Of a DNA stretch of 64,000 nt, positions 28,806 to 38,010 are shown piece after piece; within the stretch, counting starts at the first letter, position 1, and each line of letters begins with the position of its first letter. The position numbers were made by a program, and so were the translations under genes. Source of the DNA: Cellulophaga algicola DSM 14237. GTDB lineage: Bacteria > Bacteroidota > Bacteroidia > Flavobacteriales > Flavobacteriaceae. The notes under the pieces were generated by a model. The model was not told the DNA's origin, searched no databases, and was given only the letters and a program-made list of their open reading frames with translations. The stretch covers positions 4,774,001-4,838,000 of the forward strand of contig NC_014934.1 of the NCBI RefSeq assembly GCF_000186265.1, in the 5' to 3' direction.

Positions 28806-29828
28806 TTGGCAAATAAAAAAACTACAATAAAAGATATTGCAAACGCTTTAAGTATTTCTACTGCAGCTGTCTCTAAAGCATTACACGATGACTCTAGAAT
28901 TAGTATAAAAACTAAAGAAGCTGTTAGAAAAGTAGCGAAAGATTTAAACTATCAGCCTAATCACCTGGCAAGCGCTTTACGCCGTGGTAAAAGTAATTTG
29001 GTAGGGGTTATTGTTCCAAGGACTAATAGCAATTTTTTCTCATCGGTTATCCAGAATATTGAAGAAGTACTCAATAAAAAAGGGTATAATATTATTATTA
29101 CACAGTCTAATGAATCTTATCAAAAAGAGTGTCGGAATATTGATACCTTACTCTTTACCCAAGTAGATGGCATAATAGCTTCTATGGCTAATGAAACTAC
29201 TAACTTAGAATACTTCGAAAAAATTAAATCTAAGGGTATTCCGCTTATTTTATTTGACCGTGGAGAAAATGATTTGAACGTTGATTATATAGGAATCAAT
29301 GATTACGATAGTAGTCACATAATTATAGAACACCTAATAGAACAAGGATGTAAAAGGATTGCTCATATTGGAGGATACCGCCATACGCGTATTTTCAATA
29401 ACCGAATCAGAGGCTATATCGATGCTATTAAAAAACACAATTTACCTACAGATGATGAATTGTTGATTGAAAGTAGTCTTACCACAGAAGATGGTCGTAA
29501 AAAAATGCAACAACTATTAGATTTAAAAGAAAGGCCAGATGCCATATATGTTGCCAGTGACTATGCTGCTTTAGGAGCATTACAAGTGCTACAAGAAAAT
29601 AACATCAAGGTACCTAATGAGATTGCTCTAGTTGGTTTTGGCGATGAACCATTTACCGCTATGCTAACCCCTACCCTTTCTAGTATTAACCAACATAGTG
29701 AGGAAATTGGTAAATTAGCTGCAGAAACTTTTTTAAAACATGTGGATACTGAAGATTTAAAACAAACGCTTGACAAACAAATTTTACAAGCAGAACTAAT
29801 TATAAGAGATTCCTCAAAAATCTATTAA
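28806..29828 (+). CDS. LacI-family transcriptional regulator
   Basis: The N-terminal LacI HTH (TIKDIANALSISTAAVSKAL, hinge near residues 50-60) is followed by a periplasmic-binding-protein-like sensor domain. The start is a TTG at 28806. An in-frame TAG lies just upstream, and the HTH would be lost with any downstream ATG. It is divergent from kdgK-pfk and probably represses them and itself until a pathway sugar acid binds. The effector is unknown. Confidence 0.9.
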   Translation: MANKKTTIKDIANALSISTAAVSKALHDDSRISIKTKEAVRKVAKDLNYQPNHLASALRRGKSNLVGVIVPRTNSNFFSSVIQNIEEVLNKKGYNIIITQSNESYQKECRNIDTLLFTQVDGIIASMANETTNLEYFEKIKSKGIPLILFDRGENDLNVDYIGINDYDSSHIIIEHLIEQGCKRIAHIGGYRHTRIFNNRIRGYIDAIKKHNLPTDDELLIESSLTTEDGRKKMQQLLDLKERPDAIYVASDYAALGALQVLQENNIKVPNEIALVGFGDEPFTAMLTPTLSSINQHSEEIGKLAAETFLKHVDTEDLKQTLDKQILQAELIIRDSSKIY

Positions 29829-29834
29829 ACAAAA

Positions 29835-29876
29835 AAAGCTACAAGAAAGAAATTAAATTTCTAAACTTGTAGCTTT
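29835..29876. terminator. Bidirectional terminator between lacI and the SDR gene
   Basis: AAAGCTACAAG pairs with CTTGTAGCTTT, with A-rich sequence to the left, between convergent stops at 29828 and 29919. Confidence 0.75.
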
Positions 29877-29918
29877 ATTATTTAAAATGCACTGATTAAC
29901 TTAATATTAATCTGCTAT

Positions 29919-30692
29919 TTAGATTCCTAATGCTTGACCACCACCAATTTGGATAGTTTCTGCAGTAATAAAAGAGGCATCTTTACTTGCTAAGAAAGAA
30001 ACAACACCAGCAACATCTTCTGGTTGTCCTAATCTTCCTAACATAATATTATTTGCCCATGAAGCAAAAACTTCTGGTTTCGTTGCTTTAATTTGCGCGT
30101 GGAAAGGTGTATCAATAGTCCCCGGAGAAACTGCGTTTACTCTAATTCCGTATTCAGCTAAATCTTTAGCTAAAGCTCTAGTAATAGCATGAACACCTGC
30201 TTTAGAAGTACCGTAGATACCTGCTCCAGGTCCACCTGCTGTCCAACCTGCGTTTGATGTGTAGTTGATTATAGAAGGGTGATTTCCTTTTTTAAGAAAA
30301 GGGATTGCTGCTCTTGAAGCAAAAAATACAGAATCAAGATTTAATGCCATAACAAATCTGTAAAATTCAGTTGTCATTTCTTCAAATCTAGATCTTCCAC
30401 CTAAACCACCAGCATTGTTTACCAATACATCGATTCTACCATATTTATTTCCGATAGCAGTAATGTTTTCCGTTACAGCTTCATCTTTTGTAACGTCAAA
30501 ACCAAAATATTCAGCTTCAATTCCTTCAGCTTTAAGTTCTTCAACTCTTTTCGCTCCTGCTTCATCTTCGATACCGTTTAAAACAACAGTATACCCATCT
30601 TTACCTAATCTTTTTGCTACTTCAAAACCAATACCACCAGTTGCACCTGTTACTACAGCTACCATTCCTTTATTCTCACTCATTTTGTTCAT
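29919..30692 (-). CDS. SDR oxidoreductase, probable DEH reductase
   Basis: A 257-residue short-chain dehydrogenase with TGATGGIG (cofactor site, about 15-22), NNAG (92-95) and YGTSK (Tyr160, Lys164). In alginate catabolism such enzymes reduce 4-deoxy-L-erythro-5-hexoseulose uronate to 2-keto-3-deoxygluconate in the cytoplasm; I assign this role from context. An alternative start nine bases downstream (MSENKG) is equally plausible. It lies 39 bp after the MFS gene. Confidence 0.82.
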   Translation of the reverse strand: MNKMSENKGMVAVVTGATGGIGFEVAKRLGKDGYTVVLNGIEDEAGAKRVEELKAEGIEAEYFGFDVTKDEAVTENITAIGNKYGRIDVLVNNAGGLGGRSRFEEMTTEFYRFVMALNLDSVFFASRAAIPFLKKGNHPSIINYTSNAGWTAGGPGAGIYGTSKAGVHAITRALAKDLAEYGIRVNAVSPGTIDTPFHAQIKATKPEVFASWANNIMLGRLGQPEDVAGVVSFLASKDASFITAETIQIGGGQALGI

Positions 30693-30731
30693 TTTTATAT
30701 TTAAAAACTAATTCACTTAAACTATTCTATT

Positions 30732-32039
30732 TTATCTTTTTAATTTAGGCTTTAACGGTTCTATTTTAGGGCACAATACCCAAACTGCCATAAGTGCTAT
30801 CGCCGACAAAGCACCCCCTATTAAAAACGCAGATGTATAGTTCCCTCCTTTTGTTAATATAGGTATTAAGATCGTTAACCCAAAAGCTCCTAATTTGGCT
30901 GCTGTACCTGCAAATCCAGATAAAGTCCCAACTATTTTTCCACTGAACATATCACTAGGTAAGGTCTGAACGTTTCCTATAGCTGTTTGAAAACCAAATA
31001 ATAAAACTGCCATAATAATTACTGCATTCATTGCAGATCCAGGTGCTTTTAATAAGAAGAAACAAGGTATCATAATTAAACAACCTAATGTAATTACCAT
31101 TTTACGTGTTTTATCCACTGACCAACCATTACTCAATCTATTTTGAGCTAAAAGTCCTCCAAACCATGCTCCTAACATAGCTCCCACGTAAGGTACCCAT
31201 GCTGAGAAGGCAATTTCTTTAACATTTAAACCAAAAACCTCATTAAGATATATAGGAATCCAAACGATGAATAACCACCAGATAGGATCAATAGCTGCAG
31301 AAGCTATGATTACTCCCCAACTCTCTTTATGTTTAAGTAATTTTCCTGTGGTTGGATTATAACCATCATCATAGTCTCCATCTTCATCTATGTCTTGGTT
31401 TTTTTGACCAGAGAGAATATACTTTTTTTCATCTTCTGATAACCAAGGATGTTTTTCTGGTGATGACTTTACGATGAAAAGCCAAGGCAACAACCATAAT
31501 AAACCTAATAAACCAACACAAAGAAATATTGCTTTCCACTCTAAATAAGCAGATAGCAAGCCAATAACGGGATAAGCTACAATACCACCAATTGCAGCAC
31601 CCGAATTAAATATACCTTGAGCAAAAGCTCTTTCTTTGGTAGGGAACCATTCCGCGTTAGCTTTAGCTGCTCCTGGCCAATTACCAGCTTCTGCAATACC
31701 TAAGATTGATCTAAAAATTGAAAAACTTATCATGCCTTTTGCGAAAACATGAATCATTGTTGCTATAGACCAAATACCTATAGACAGTGCAAAACCAATT
31801 CTAGTACCTATCCAATCGAATATCTTTCCAAATATTGTCTGACCAGCAGCATAAGACAAGATAAAAACAGCTGATATGGTAGCATATATGACTTTTGTAT
31901 CATCCGGCCCCATTTCTGGAAATAAGTCTTTAGCAATGTTAGGCCAAAGCGCTCCAAAAGCTTGTCTATCTATGTAATTGATAACCGCAGCCAAAGCCAC
32001 GAGACATACTACCCACCATCTTAATCCTTTTACTTTCAT
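30732..32039 (-). CDS. MFS transporter, hexuronate-type
   Basis: The 435-residue inner membrane carrier has about 12 hydrophobic helices. It begins with RWWVVCLVALAAVINYIDRQ, typical of the anion:cation symporter branch that includes ExuT. AEAGNWPGAAKANAEWFP is a characteristic segment. In this locus it probably imports unsaturated uronate or DEH released in the periplasm. It is followed by the DEH reductase gene, likely in one transcript. Confidence 0.88.
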   Translation of the reverse strand: MKVKGLRWWVVCLVALAAVINYIDRQAFGALWPNIAKDLFPEMGPDDTKVIYATISAVFILSYAAGQTIFGKIFDWIGTRIGFALSIGIWSIATMIHVFAKGMISFSIFRSILGIAEAGNWPGAAKANAEWFPTKERAFAQGIFNSGAAIGGIVAYPVIGLLSAYLEWKAIFLCVGLLGLLWLLPWLFIVKSSPEKHPWLSEDEKKYILSGQKNQDIDEDGDYDDGYNPTTGKLLKHKESWGVIIASAAIDPIWWLFIVWIPIYLNEVFGLNVKEIAFSAWVPYVGAMLGAWFGGLLAQNRLSNGWSVDKTRKMVITLGCLIMIPCFFLLKAPGSAMNAVIIMAVLLFGFQTAIGNVQTLPSDMFSGKIVGTLSGFAGTAAKLGAFGLTILIPILTKGGNYTSAFLIGGALSAIALMAVWVLCPKIEPLKPKLKR

Positions 32040-32230
32040 AATCTCTTCCTTAATTATTACAACTTACTCAAATACTTAAATATCAGATAGTTAATTTAAG
32101 TTATTTTTAAAATTTAAAAATAAACACCTAACTAATAAAAATATTATTTTTAAAAGTCACCTGTTATCAAAAAAATTATATAGCTATTAACGCATTCTAA
32201 TCTTTGATTAAAATTATTTGCGATTGGTCT

Positions 32231-32950
32231 TTAATCTATTTTTATATCGTCTGTATTATAACAATACTGATATAGCATTTTAAAATGTATTTTCATTTTT
32301 TCTTTAGCCAATTGAGGGTTCTGAGATTCAATAGCTTCAAAAATTTCTGTATGTTCTTTTATTCCTAATAAGGATTGATTACTATTACATACATGATACT
32401 TCTCAAAATTGGTGATGATTTCAGGGGTAATAATTAACATAAAGGTATTCATAGAACTATTACCACTAGCCCTTGCTATGGCTAAATGAAATAATAAATC
32501 TTCTTGTACGGCATCCTTCCCATCTTTTACTTTTGCTTCATAAGCATCAAGAGCTGCTTTTAGCAATTTTAAATCTTCATCTGTTCTACGAAGGGCTGCT
32601 AATCTTACTGTTTTTAATTCTAATAAAATTCTAGTTTCTACCAATGACTTAAAACCAGGCTCCTCTAACCTTAGAATATCTTCTAGCATTCCGTCCATCG
32701 CGATTGCCCCAATATTTGCTATAAAAGTTCCACTTTGTGGCTTTGAATTTAGTAAACCATAAAACTCTAATTTCTGAATAGCTTCTCGTAAATTGCTACG
32801 ACTTACTCCGAATTTTTCTGAAAGCATTCTTTCTGAAGGTAGCTTATCACCAGGTTCAAGATTCTTATAACTTATAAGCTCTCTGATATTAGCTATAATT
32901 TCTTTTTGAATATCCTGATTTTCATTTTTGGCAATAATTTCTAACTTCAT
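32231..32950 (-). CDS. GntR-family (FadR-type, FCD domain) regulator
   Basis: The 239-residue regulator has a winged helix (about 30-85, GDKLPSERMLSEKFGVSRSNLREAIQKLEFYGLL) and an all-helical FCD effector domain (about 100-230) with conserved His residues for metal or ligand binding. Palindromes of TTGGT half-sites, typical for this family, lie at its own promoter and at those of susC and the PL6 gene, so it probably controls the alginate locus. The effector may be DEH or KDG. Confidence 0.9.
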   Translation of the reverse strand: MKLEIIAKNENQDIQKEIIANIRELISYKNLEPGDKLPSERMLSEKFGVSRSNLREAIQKLEFYGLLNSKPQSGTFIANIGAIAMDGMLEDILRLEEPGFKSLVETRILLELKTVRLAALRRTDEDLKLLKAALDAYEAKVKDGKDAVQEDLLFHLAIARASGNSSMNTFMLIITPEIITNFEKYHVCNSNQSLLGIKEHTEIFEAIESQNPQLAKEKMKIHFKMLYQYCYNTDDIKID

Positions 32951-32972
32951 AATAATAAAATGAATTCTAAAA

Positions 32973-32990
32973 TTGGTTAACCAGATTGGT
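32973..32990. promoter_or_regulatory. GntR operator at the gntR promoter
   Basis: TTGGTTAACCAG (TGGTTAACCA core, 32974-32983) is followed by a further TTGGT half-site at 32986-32990, between the start codon and a TATATTTT box on the minus strand. Consistent with autoregulation. Confidence 0.65.
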
Positions 32991-33159
32991 TTGTTAAAAA
33001 TATAACATTTATTTCGAGTATAAAAACATTATTTAGATTAAAAATCAACATATTTTAAATACTCAAAAAAGAGTTTATTACCCTGAAAATCAAGATCATA
33101 AACCACTATAATTAACTAACTCCAATTCTGTCTTATATATTTTTATATGCTAATAGATT

Positions 33160-34077
33160 TTAATGTGATACTTCTAGTTCGTAAAACTTGACTTTAGCAT
33201 GAGAATCTTTGTCTCTACTCTGAAAATAATTTCCTGCTTTAAAATAATTTTCAAAAACATTCCACCTATTTATATCTACTCCTTCATAAACGGCATATTC
33301 TGAATTATTTAAAATAACTACCATTTTACCTTTTTCTACTTTTATTTCAAGAGTGAATTTTCTAAAACCTACTTCGGTTGGAAAATTGTATCCTTCATCA
33401 TCATCCCAAGCTTCATCAAGTAAGATTGCTGTATTATTAACAAATTTATTTTTTAATACTTTAGTCTTGACTCTAATTTTTCCTTTGTCCCAATATATTT
33501 TTAAAATGGGTGGGGCATTATTGTCTTTTGCTCCTATTAATTCTTTTTGTTCATTGGTTAATCTACCATGAATTTGCATGATGATAACTCTATGGTATTT
33601 TCCATCAGCATCTTTGGTAACTTCCTCCATTGCTAATTTTCCTTTCATTCTAGCTCCTTGTTCAAAGGTCCAATTGGTATTGTTATCACCAGGAACCATT
33701 TGCTCTCTTAACTCACTTCTTGAATACTTGGTATTGTTTGTTTTAGAATCCGTAGGCAGTGCATGAAAAACGATAGCCCCTTTAGTAGAATCTATATACA
33801 TATAAGGTTTTGCTATTGCATTACTGGCAAAGTCTTTAATTTCAGGAGGACTTATTTCATAAGGCTTTCCAAAATCATTCAAAACAGGTAAAGTTACTTT
33901 CCAATGACTTAAATCTATTTTTGGAAGTCTTACTTTTTTACTTTTTTTCTTCTTCTTTTTCTTTTCCACCAAAATAACCGAATCTGTAACGCTACTTTTC
34001 ATTACTTGAGAAGTAGCGTTAACAGAAATAAGTAGTATAGTCAAAAAAACTATGAATTCTTTTCGGGTATTATTCAT
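33160..34077 (-). CDS. Polysaccharide lyase family 7 alginate lyase
   Basis: The protein cleaves alginate endolytically by beta-elimination. Three family motifs are clear: RSELRE (120-125), QIH (168-170) and YFKAGNYFQ (278-286). QIH is usually linked to action on guluronate-containing regions. I chose the ATG at 34077, which gives a normal signal peptide (FIVFLTILLISVNATSQ); the longer frame overlaps the preceding gene. No lipobox is present. A poly-Lys stretch (residues 39-45) links signal peptide and catalytic domain. It is last in the susC-susD-PKD-PKD operon. Confidence 0.93.
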   Translation of the reverse strand: MNNTRKEFIVFLTILLISVNATSQVMKSSVTDSVILVEKKKKKKKSKKVRLPKIDLSHWKVTLPVLNDFGKPYEISPPEIKDFASNAIAKPYMYIDSTKGAIVFHALPTDSKTNNTKYSRSELREQMVPGDNNTNWTFEQGARMKGKLAMEEVTKDADGKYHRVIIMQIHGRLTNEQKELIGAKDNNAPPILKIYWDKGKIRVKTKVLKNKFVNNTAILLDEAWDDDEGYNFPTEVGFRKFTLEIKVEKGKMVVILNNSEYAVYEGVDINRWNVFENYFKAGNYFQSRDKDSHAKVKFYELEVSH

Positions 34078-34084
34078 TTTATAA

Positions 34085-35524
34085 TTATGGTAGTTGAATA
34101 ACTTTAACATTATCAATCCATGCATCTGCTGGAGTCACTGCATAAAACATAATAGCAACTTCTCCACTAGAATTAGCTGTAAATGGAATTTGAACAATTG
34201 TACCGATACCATTAGTTGTATCCGAGAATTTCCCCTGAGCTACAAACCCTTCATTAAACCCTAAATTATCACCAAGATTATCAACAGCATCTGCTCCATC
34301 ATCATATTGACCGTCAAGAATTAAACCGACTACTTTTCTGCCACCTACTGGATCAGTCCCGCTATCACTCTTAATAGCATATTGATACTCTAAAACATAA
34401 GAAGCTCCAGGTGTTAAATTAAGTTCTTGATATGCATATCTAGAACTAGAAGTTCTAAATTCTCCTCCAGATTGACTTGAAGACCATTTAGCTCCTTTTG
34501 TTTTGCCTCCATTATCGGTGCCATCATAATTTAAATTAGAACCATCAGAACTAGAACCAAAAGGATTGGTGTCTCCATCTGTAAATGTTGACCATTTCCA
34601 GAAATCTGAACCATCTTCAAAATCACCATTTAGAATGGTTGATCCTATCATTCTTGACATATACATATTATCTACAGTAATTGTAGCATGATCATTTGCA
34701 GTACCTGTACTACCTAATTCAAATAATATCGTTTCAAATTGAACAACTGGTGATGAGAAATCTGTAGATAAGTCAAAATCAAGACTAGTCCACTCACCAT
34801 CAGTTAAATCAATATTATCAATAACATGACTTGTAGAATTTGTACTATCAACCAACGTTATTTTTAATTTATTTATACCGGTTGCAAATTCGGAATACAC
34901 ATCAAAATGTATATCATTTGATCCTACACCGCTATAAAAAGCATCCGCAGCAACAACTTCATCACTTAATGCAAAAACCCCTGTATCACTATGTAGTCTA
35001 GAAAATTCAATTAAATTGTTTCCAGATTCTAAAACTACCGCTTTACCACCAGTCCCAGATGAACCAAAAGAACTAGCATCAGTAAATATATTTAATAAAT
35101 TATATAATTTAACATCTGGTGAAGAAGGAGCATTATCTATAGATTGCACAGTATGATTCACTGTAATATCTTCTGTTTTGATAATATCACTCTGACCATC
35201 TGCTTTTGTAGTTACAGTTATCGTATAGTCTGCCGAAGCATCAATATTAGGATAATCGTAGAAAGCAGATTGGCCTTGTAATGCAGTTACAATACTTCCG
35301 CCATCTCCAAAATCAATTTCATAAGAATCAACTCCAACAGATAATGGTGTTACAGTAACAATAGTACCATCACCATTCGATTCTACCTCGAAACTTGAAA
35401 ACACACTTGTAGTTGTACCACCTGATGATTCTACTGGAGCAATTGTGATAAATTCATCGTCATCACATGACATCATAAGGCCTGTTATTAGCAGAGCACT
35501 TATTCCTTTATTTAATAAATTCAT
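34085..35524 (-). CDS. PKD-domain surface lipoprotein with carbohydrate-binding-like C-terminus
   Basis: A 479-residue lipoprotein (signal ending MMSC, then DDDE, an acidic motif often linked to surface export in Bacteroidota). A PKD-like domain (about 40-125) is followed by two beta-sandwich-like regions. The last (about 290-479, STILNGDFEDG to DAWIDNVKVIQLP) resembles CBM4/9-type carbohydrate-binding modules. It probably acts as a surface glycan-binding protein for alginate beside SusD. This role is from context. Confidence 0.8.
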   Translation of the reverse strand: MNLLNKGISALLITGLMMSCDDDEFITIAPVESSGGTTTSVFSSFEVESNGDGTIVTVTPLSVGVDSYEIDFGDGGSIVTALQGQSAFYDYPNIDASADYTITVTTKADGQSDIIKTEDITVNHTVQSIDNAPSSPDVKLYNLLNIFTDASSFGSSGTGGKAVVLESGNNLIEFSRLHSDTGVFALSDEVVAADAFYSGVGSNDIHFDVYSEFATGINKLKITLVDSTNSTSHVIDNIDLTDGEWTSLDFDLSTDFSSPVVQFETILFELGSTGTANDHATITVDNMYMSRMIGSTILNGDFEDGSDFWKWSTFTDGDTNPFGSSSDGSNLNYDGTDNGGKTKGAKWSSSQSGGEFRTSSSRYAYQELNLTPGASYVLEYQYAIKSDSGTDPVGGRKVVGLILDGQYDDGADAVDNLGDNLGFNEGFVAQGKFSDTTNGIGTIVQIPFTANSSGEVAIMFYAVTPADAWIDNVKVIQLP

Positions 35525-35627
35525 AATTTTTTGTTTGTTTATTTGTTTACTCCTAGATGTTGATAATATTAATGATGCTCAATACTATAAACCAATGTTA
35601 TCAACATGGGAAAAATGAATGTAAAAC

Positions 35628-35696
35628 TCCATTAATTAATATAGAAATACTTTTTATAAAATTAATTAAGCATTTCTATATTAATATTTTAATGGA
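35628..35696 (-). terminator. Long intercistronic hairpin between the two PKD lipoprotein genes
   Basis: Arms 35628-35648 and 35672-35696 pair over 21 bp with a four-base bulge. It lies immediately after the first PKD gene stop in the minus-strand transcript. There is no strong T-run, so partial termination or 3'-end protection of the susC-susD-PKD message is more likely than a full stop. Confidence 0.55.
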
Positions 35697-35704
35697 AACA
35701 ATAA

Positions 35705-36523
35705 CTATATTCTATCAATACTAATTTTAGAAAATCTAACTTCAGTACCTGCATATTCAATATTAAATCTTATGTTCTCTGTTTCATCACCTACTGTAAA
35801 TCTGAATGAAATTTCTTCATAACTAGAAGCACTAGCAGATAATGGAATAGCTTGACTAAGGATGTCATCTCCAGTATCAGTATCTTCAATTAAAAGTGCT
35901 CCAGCAGAAGTACCAGAAGATTTACTTACATACCAAAATGTAACTTCATAGGTAGCTCCTGAAACTACACGTATACTTTGATCAAGAAAGTTTGAGCTAC
36001 TACTTAATTTAGCAGCACCATTGTCATCTGGAGGTGTTGGAGAAGAACTTGCTGAATAAGAACTAGTAGTTCCTCTATCTACCCCGGCCCAAGGCGTTCT
36101 AGGATCACATAAGAAATCTTGACATTGAAAAGCTGCTACTAACTCATCTACAACTACGACATCTAAAGTAACCGTTGAAGATACGCCATTACCATCACTA
36201 GCAATTAATGTAACTGGGTATGTACCTTCACCAGCAAACTCATTAGAAGGATCTCTTTCTGTAGAGGTGGCTCCACTTCCAAAGTCCCATGCATAAGAAG
36301 CTGCTTCAGTAGAAAGATCTGTGAAGTTTATAAATTTGAAATTCTCTTGATCTGCTGTATAATCAAAGTTTGCCGCTGGAAATACAGTATCTTCTTTAGA
36401 TCCCGTATCTGCCAATTCATCTCTGAAAGTATCAGAACCAACACAACTAACAAAAGAACTTGTTACGATTATACTTGCAAGCAACAAGACTGTCTTGCGG
36501 AAAATATTTAGTTTATTTTTCAT
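35705..36523 (-). CDS. PKD-domain lipoprotein of the alginate SusCD cluster
   Basis: A 272-residue lipoprotein (signal ending SFVSC) with a PKD domain (about 45-125, with AASYAWDFGSG and YPVTLIASDGNG) and a C-terminal beta-sandwich that looks like a carbohydrate-binding module (ending EVRFSKISIDRI). It follows susD by 20 bp, in the position occupied by SusE/SusF-like or other surface glycan-binding proteins. Alginate binding at the cell surface is inferred. Confidence 0.8.
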   Translation of the reverse strand: MKNKLNIFRKTVLLLASIIVTSSFVSCVGSDTFRDELADTGSKEDTVFPAANFDYTADQENFKFINFTDLSTEAASYAWDFGSGATSTERDPSNEFAGEGTYPVTLIASDGNGVSSTVTLDVVVVDELVAAFQCQDFLCDPRTPWAGVDRGTTSSYSASSSPTPPDDNGAAKLSSSSNFLDQSIRVVSGATYEVTFWYVSKSSGTSAGALLIEDTDTGDDILSQAIPLSASASSYEEISFRFTVGDETENIRFNIEYAGTEVRFSKISIDRI

Positions 36524-36543
36524 AGTTTAATAGTATTTAGAGA

Positions 36544-37992
36544 TTAATATCCAGGGTTTTGTGTTAAAAGACCTCCGCTTATATTTATTTCTCTGGATGG
36601 AATAGGCAATAATAATTTTCTAGCATCAAAGATATACCCCATTTCAGTAGCGTGAGCACTCAATACAGCATCTGCAACACCGAATCTAAGTAGATCAAAC
36701 CAACGTTGATTTTCAAATGCTAACTCTACTCTTCTTTCTATTAAAAGATCTTCTTTAGTGATAATAGAAACAATAGTTGGTAAACCTGCTCTATCTCTCA
36801 CCGCTTGGAAAGAACTTAAAGCAGCAGCGTTGTTGGTCGATGCACCTCCAGCCATAATTGCTTCAACATGCATTAACAGCACATCTGCATAACGCAAAGC
36901 AATATAATCGTTACCCGCATCACGAGCACTTATACCGTACGTAGGAGGCGTAGTTGTTATGTCTGAACCTTCTGGTAAAAACTTTATTACTTCATTTGAA
37001 GTACCGAAAGTAATATAAGACTCTGCAGTTCTATTTCCTCCATATAGTGCAAAATCAGCAACTAAGTTATCATTAACAATGTTTTGACCATCTTCAGAAC
37101 CTGCACGAGTAGAAGAAGTAAATTCTGCTGAAAAACTTTGACTTTCAGCACTATTACCTGTTTCGTATTGAATAGCAAAAATGATTTCATCATTTAATTC
37201 ATCATAAAATACATCATGAAAATTACTTTCTAAATCGAAATTTGAGCTATTAATTATAGACTCACACAACTGTTGTGCAGAAGAATAATCAGGACTTGGC
37301 TGTGACATATATACTTTTGCCAAAATACCTTGTGCAGCAGCTTTCGATGCTCTTGACTTAGATGAATTATCTAAGACATTAACTGCTTCCTGTAAATCAG
37401 TCACAATTTGAGCATAAACTTGTGCTTCAGGGATTCTAGTAAAAAGAGATTCATTCTCTGTAGGCCCTACAACCGAAGTTACTAAAGGCACATCACCAAA
37501 CATTCTAACTAATTTAAAGTATGCATAAGCTCTTAAGAATTTAGCCTCAGCTGTATACTTTTCTTGATTACTTTCATCTGCAAATTCAATAAAATCTAAA
37601 AGATTGTTAGCTCTGAAAATAACTTCATACATAGAAGCATAATAATCTTCCGATTCTACATTATTTGCATTAACTACATACCTATGAAAATCAGCCTTAG
37701 AACCCTCTAGCGTTGCATTTCTAGTATTATCTGTACGGTGCTCAGTCAAAAGATGCTCAAATTGAACTCCTCTATTAACATCACCAATATTTGATTCTGT
37801 GTTACTGTTCACCCCTTGAAGGGCATCATAAATTCCAATAACTCCAGACAACACATCTGCATCTGATTGAAAGAAACCATCTACTGCAACTGCGGTATCA
37901 GGTAATGGGTTTAAGTACTCATCAGTATCACAGGAAACAAAAACGGATACGGATACGGATAGCGCAACAATTAAATATTTTATATGTTTCAT
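36544..37992 (-). CDS. susD: SusD/RagB-family surface glycan-binding lipoprotein
   Basis: A 482-residue outer-membrane lipoprotein (signal ending VFVSC, followed by DTDE). Its helical tetratricopeptide-like fold is typical of SusD, with AEAKFLRAYAYFKLVRMFGDVPLV and the conserved C-terminal segment LLPIPSREI...LTQNPGY. It forms the lid of the SusC transporter. Downstream of susC by 18 bp. The ligand is probably alginate oligosaccharide, given the surrounding lyases. Confidence 0.95.
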   Translation of the reverse strand: MKHIKYLIVALSVSVSVFVSCDTDEYLNPLPDTAVAVDGFFQSDADVLSGVIGIYDALQGVNSNTESNIGDVNRGVQFEHLLTEHRTDNTRNATLEGSKADFHRYVVNANNVESEDYYASMYEVIFRANNLLDFIEFADESNQEKYTAEAKFLRAYAYFKLVRMFGDVPLVTSVVGPTENESLFTRIPEAQVYAQIVTDLQEAVNVLDNSSKSRASKAAAQGILAKVYMSQPSPDYSSAQQLCESIINSSNFDLESNFHDVFYDELNDEIIFAIQYETGNSAESQSFSAEFTSSTRAGSEDGQNIVNDNLVADFALYGGNRTAESYITFGTSNEVIKFLPEGSDITTTPPTYGISARDAGNDYIALRYADVLLMHVEAIMAGGASTNNAAALSSFQAVRDRAGLPTIVSIITKEDLLIERRVELAFENQRWFDLLRFGVADAVLSAHATEMGYIFDARKLLLPIPSREINISGGLLTQNPGY

Positions 37993-38010
37993 AATTTTTT
38001 CTTTTTTTTA

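Noticed and set aside
34078-34125. Longer N-terminus of the PL7 lyase
   Set aside because: It would overlap the preceding PKD gene and bury the signal peptide; the ATG at 34077 gives a normal secreted protein.
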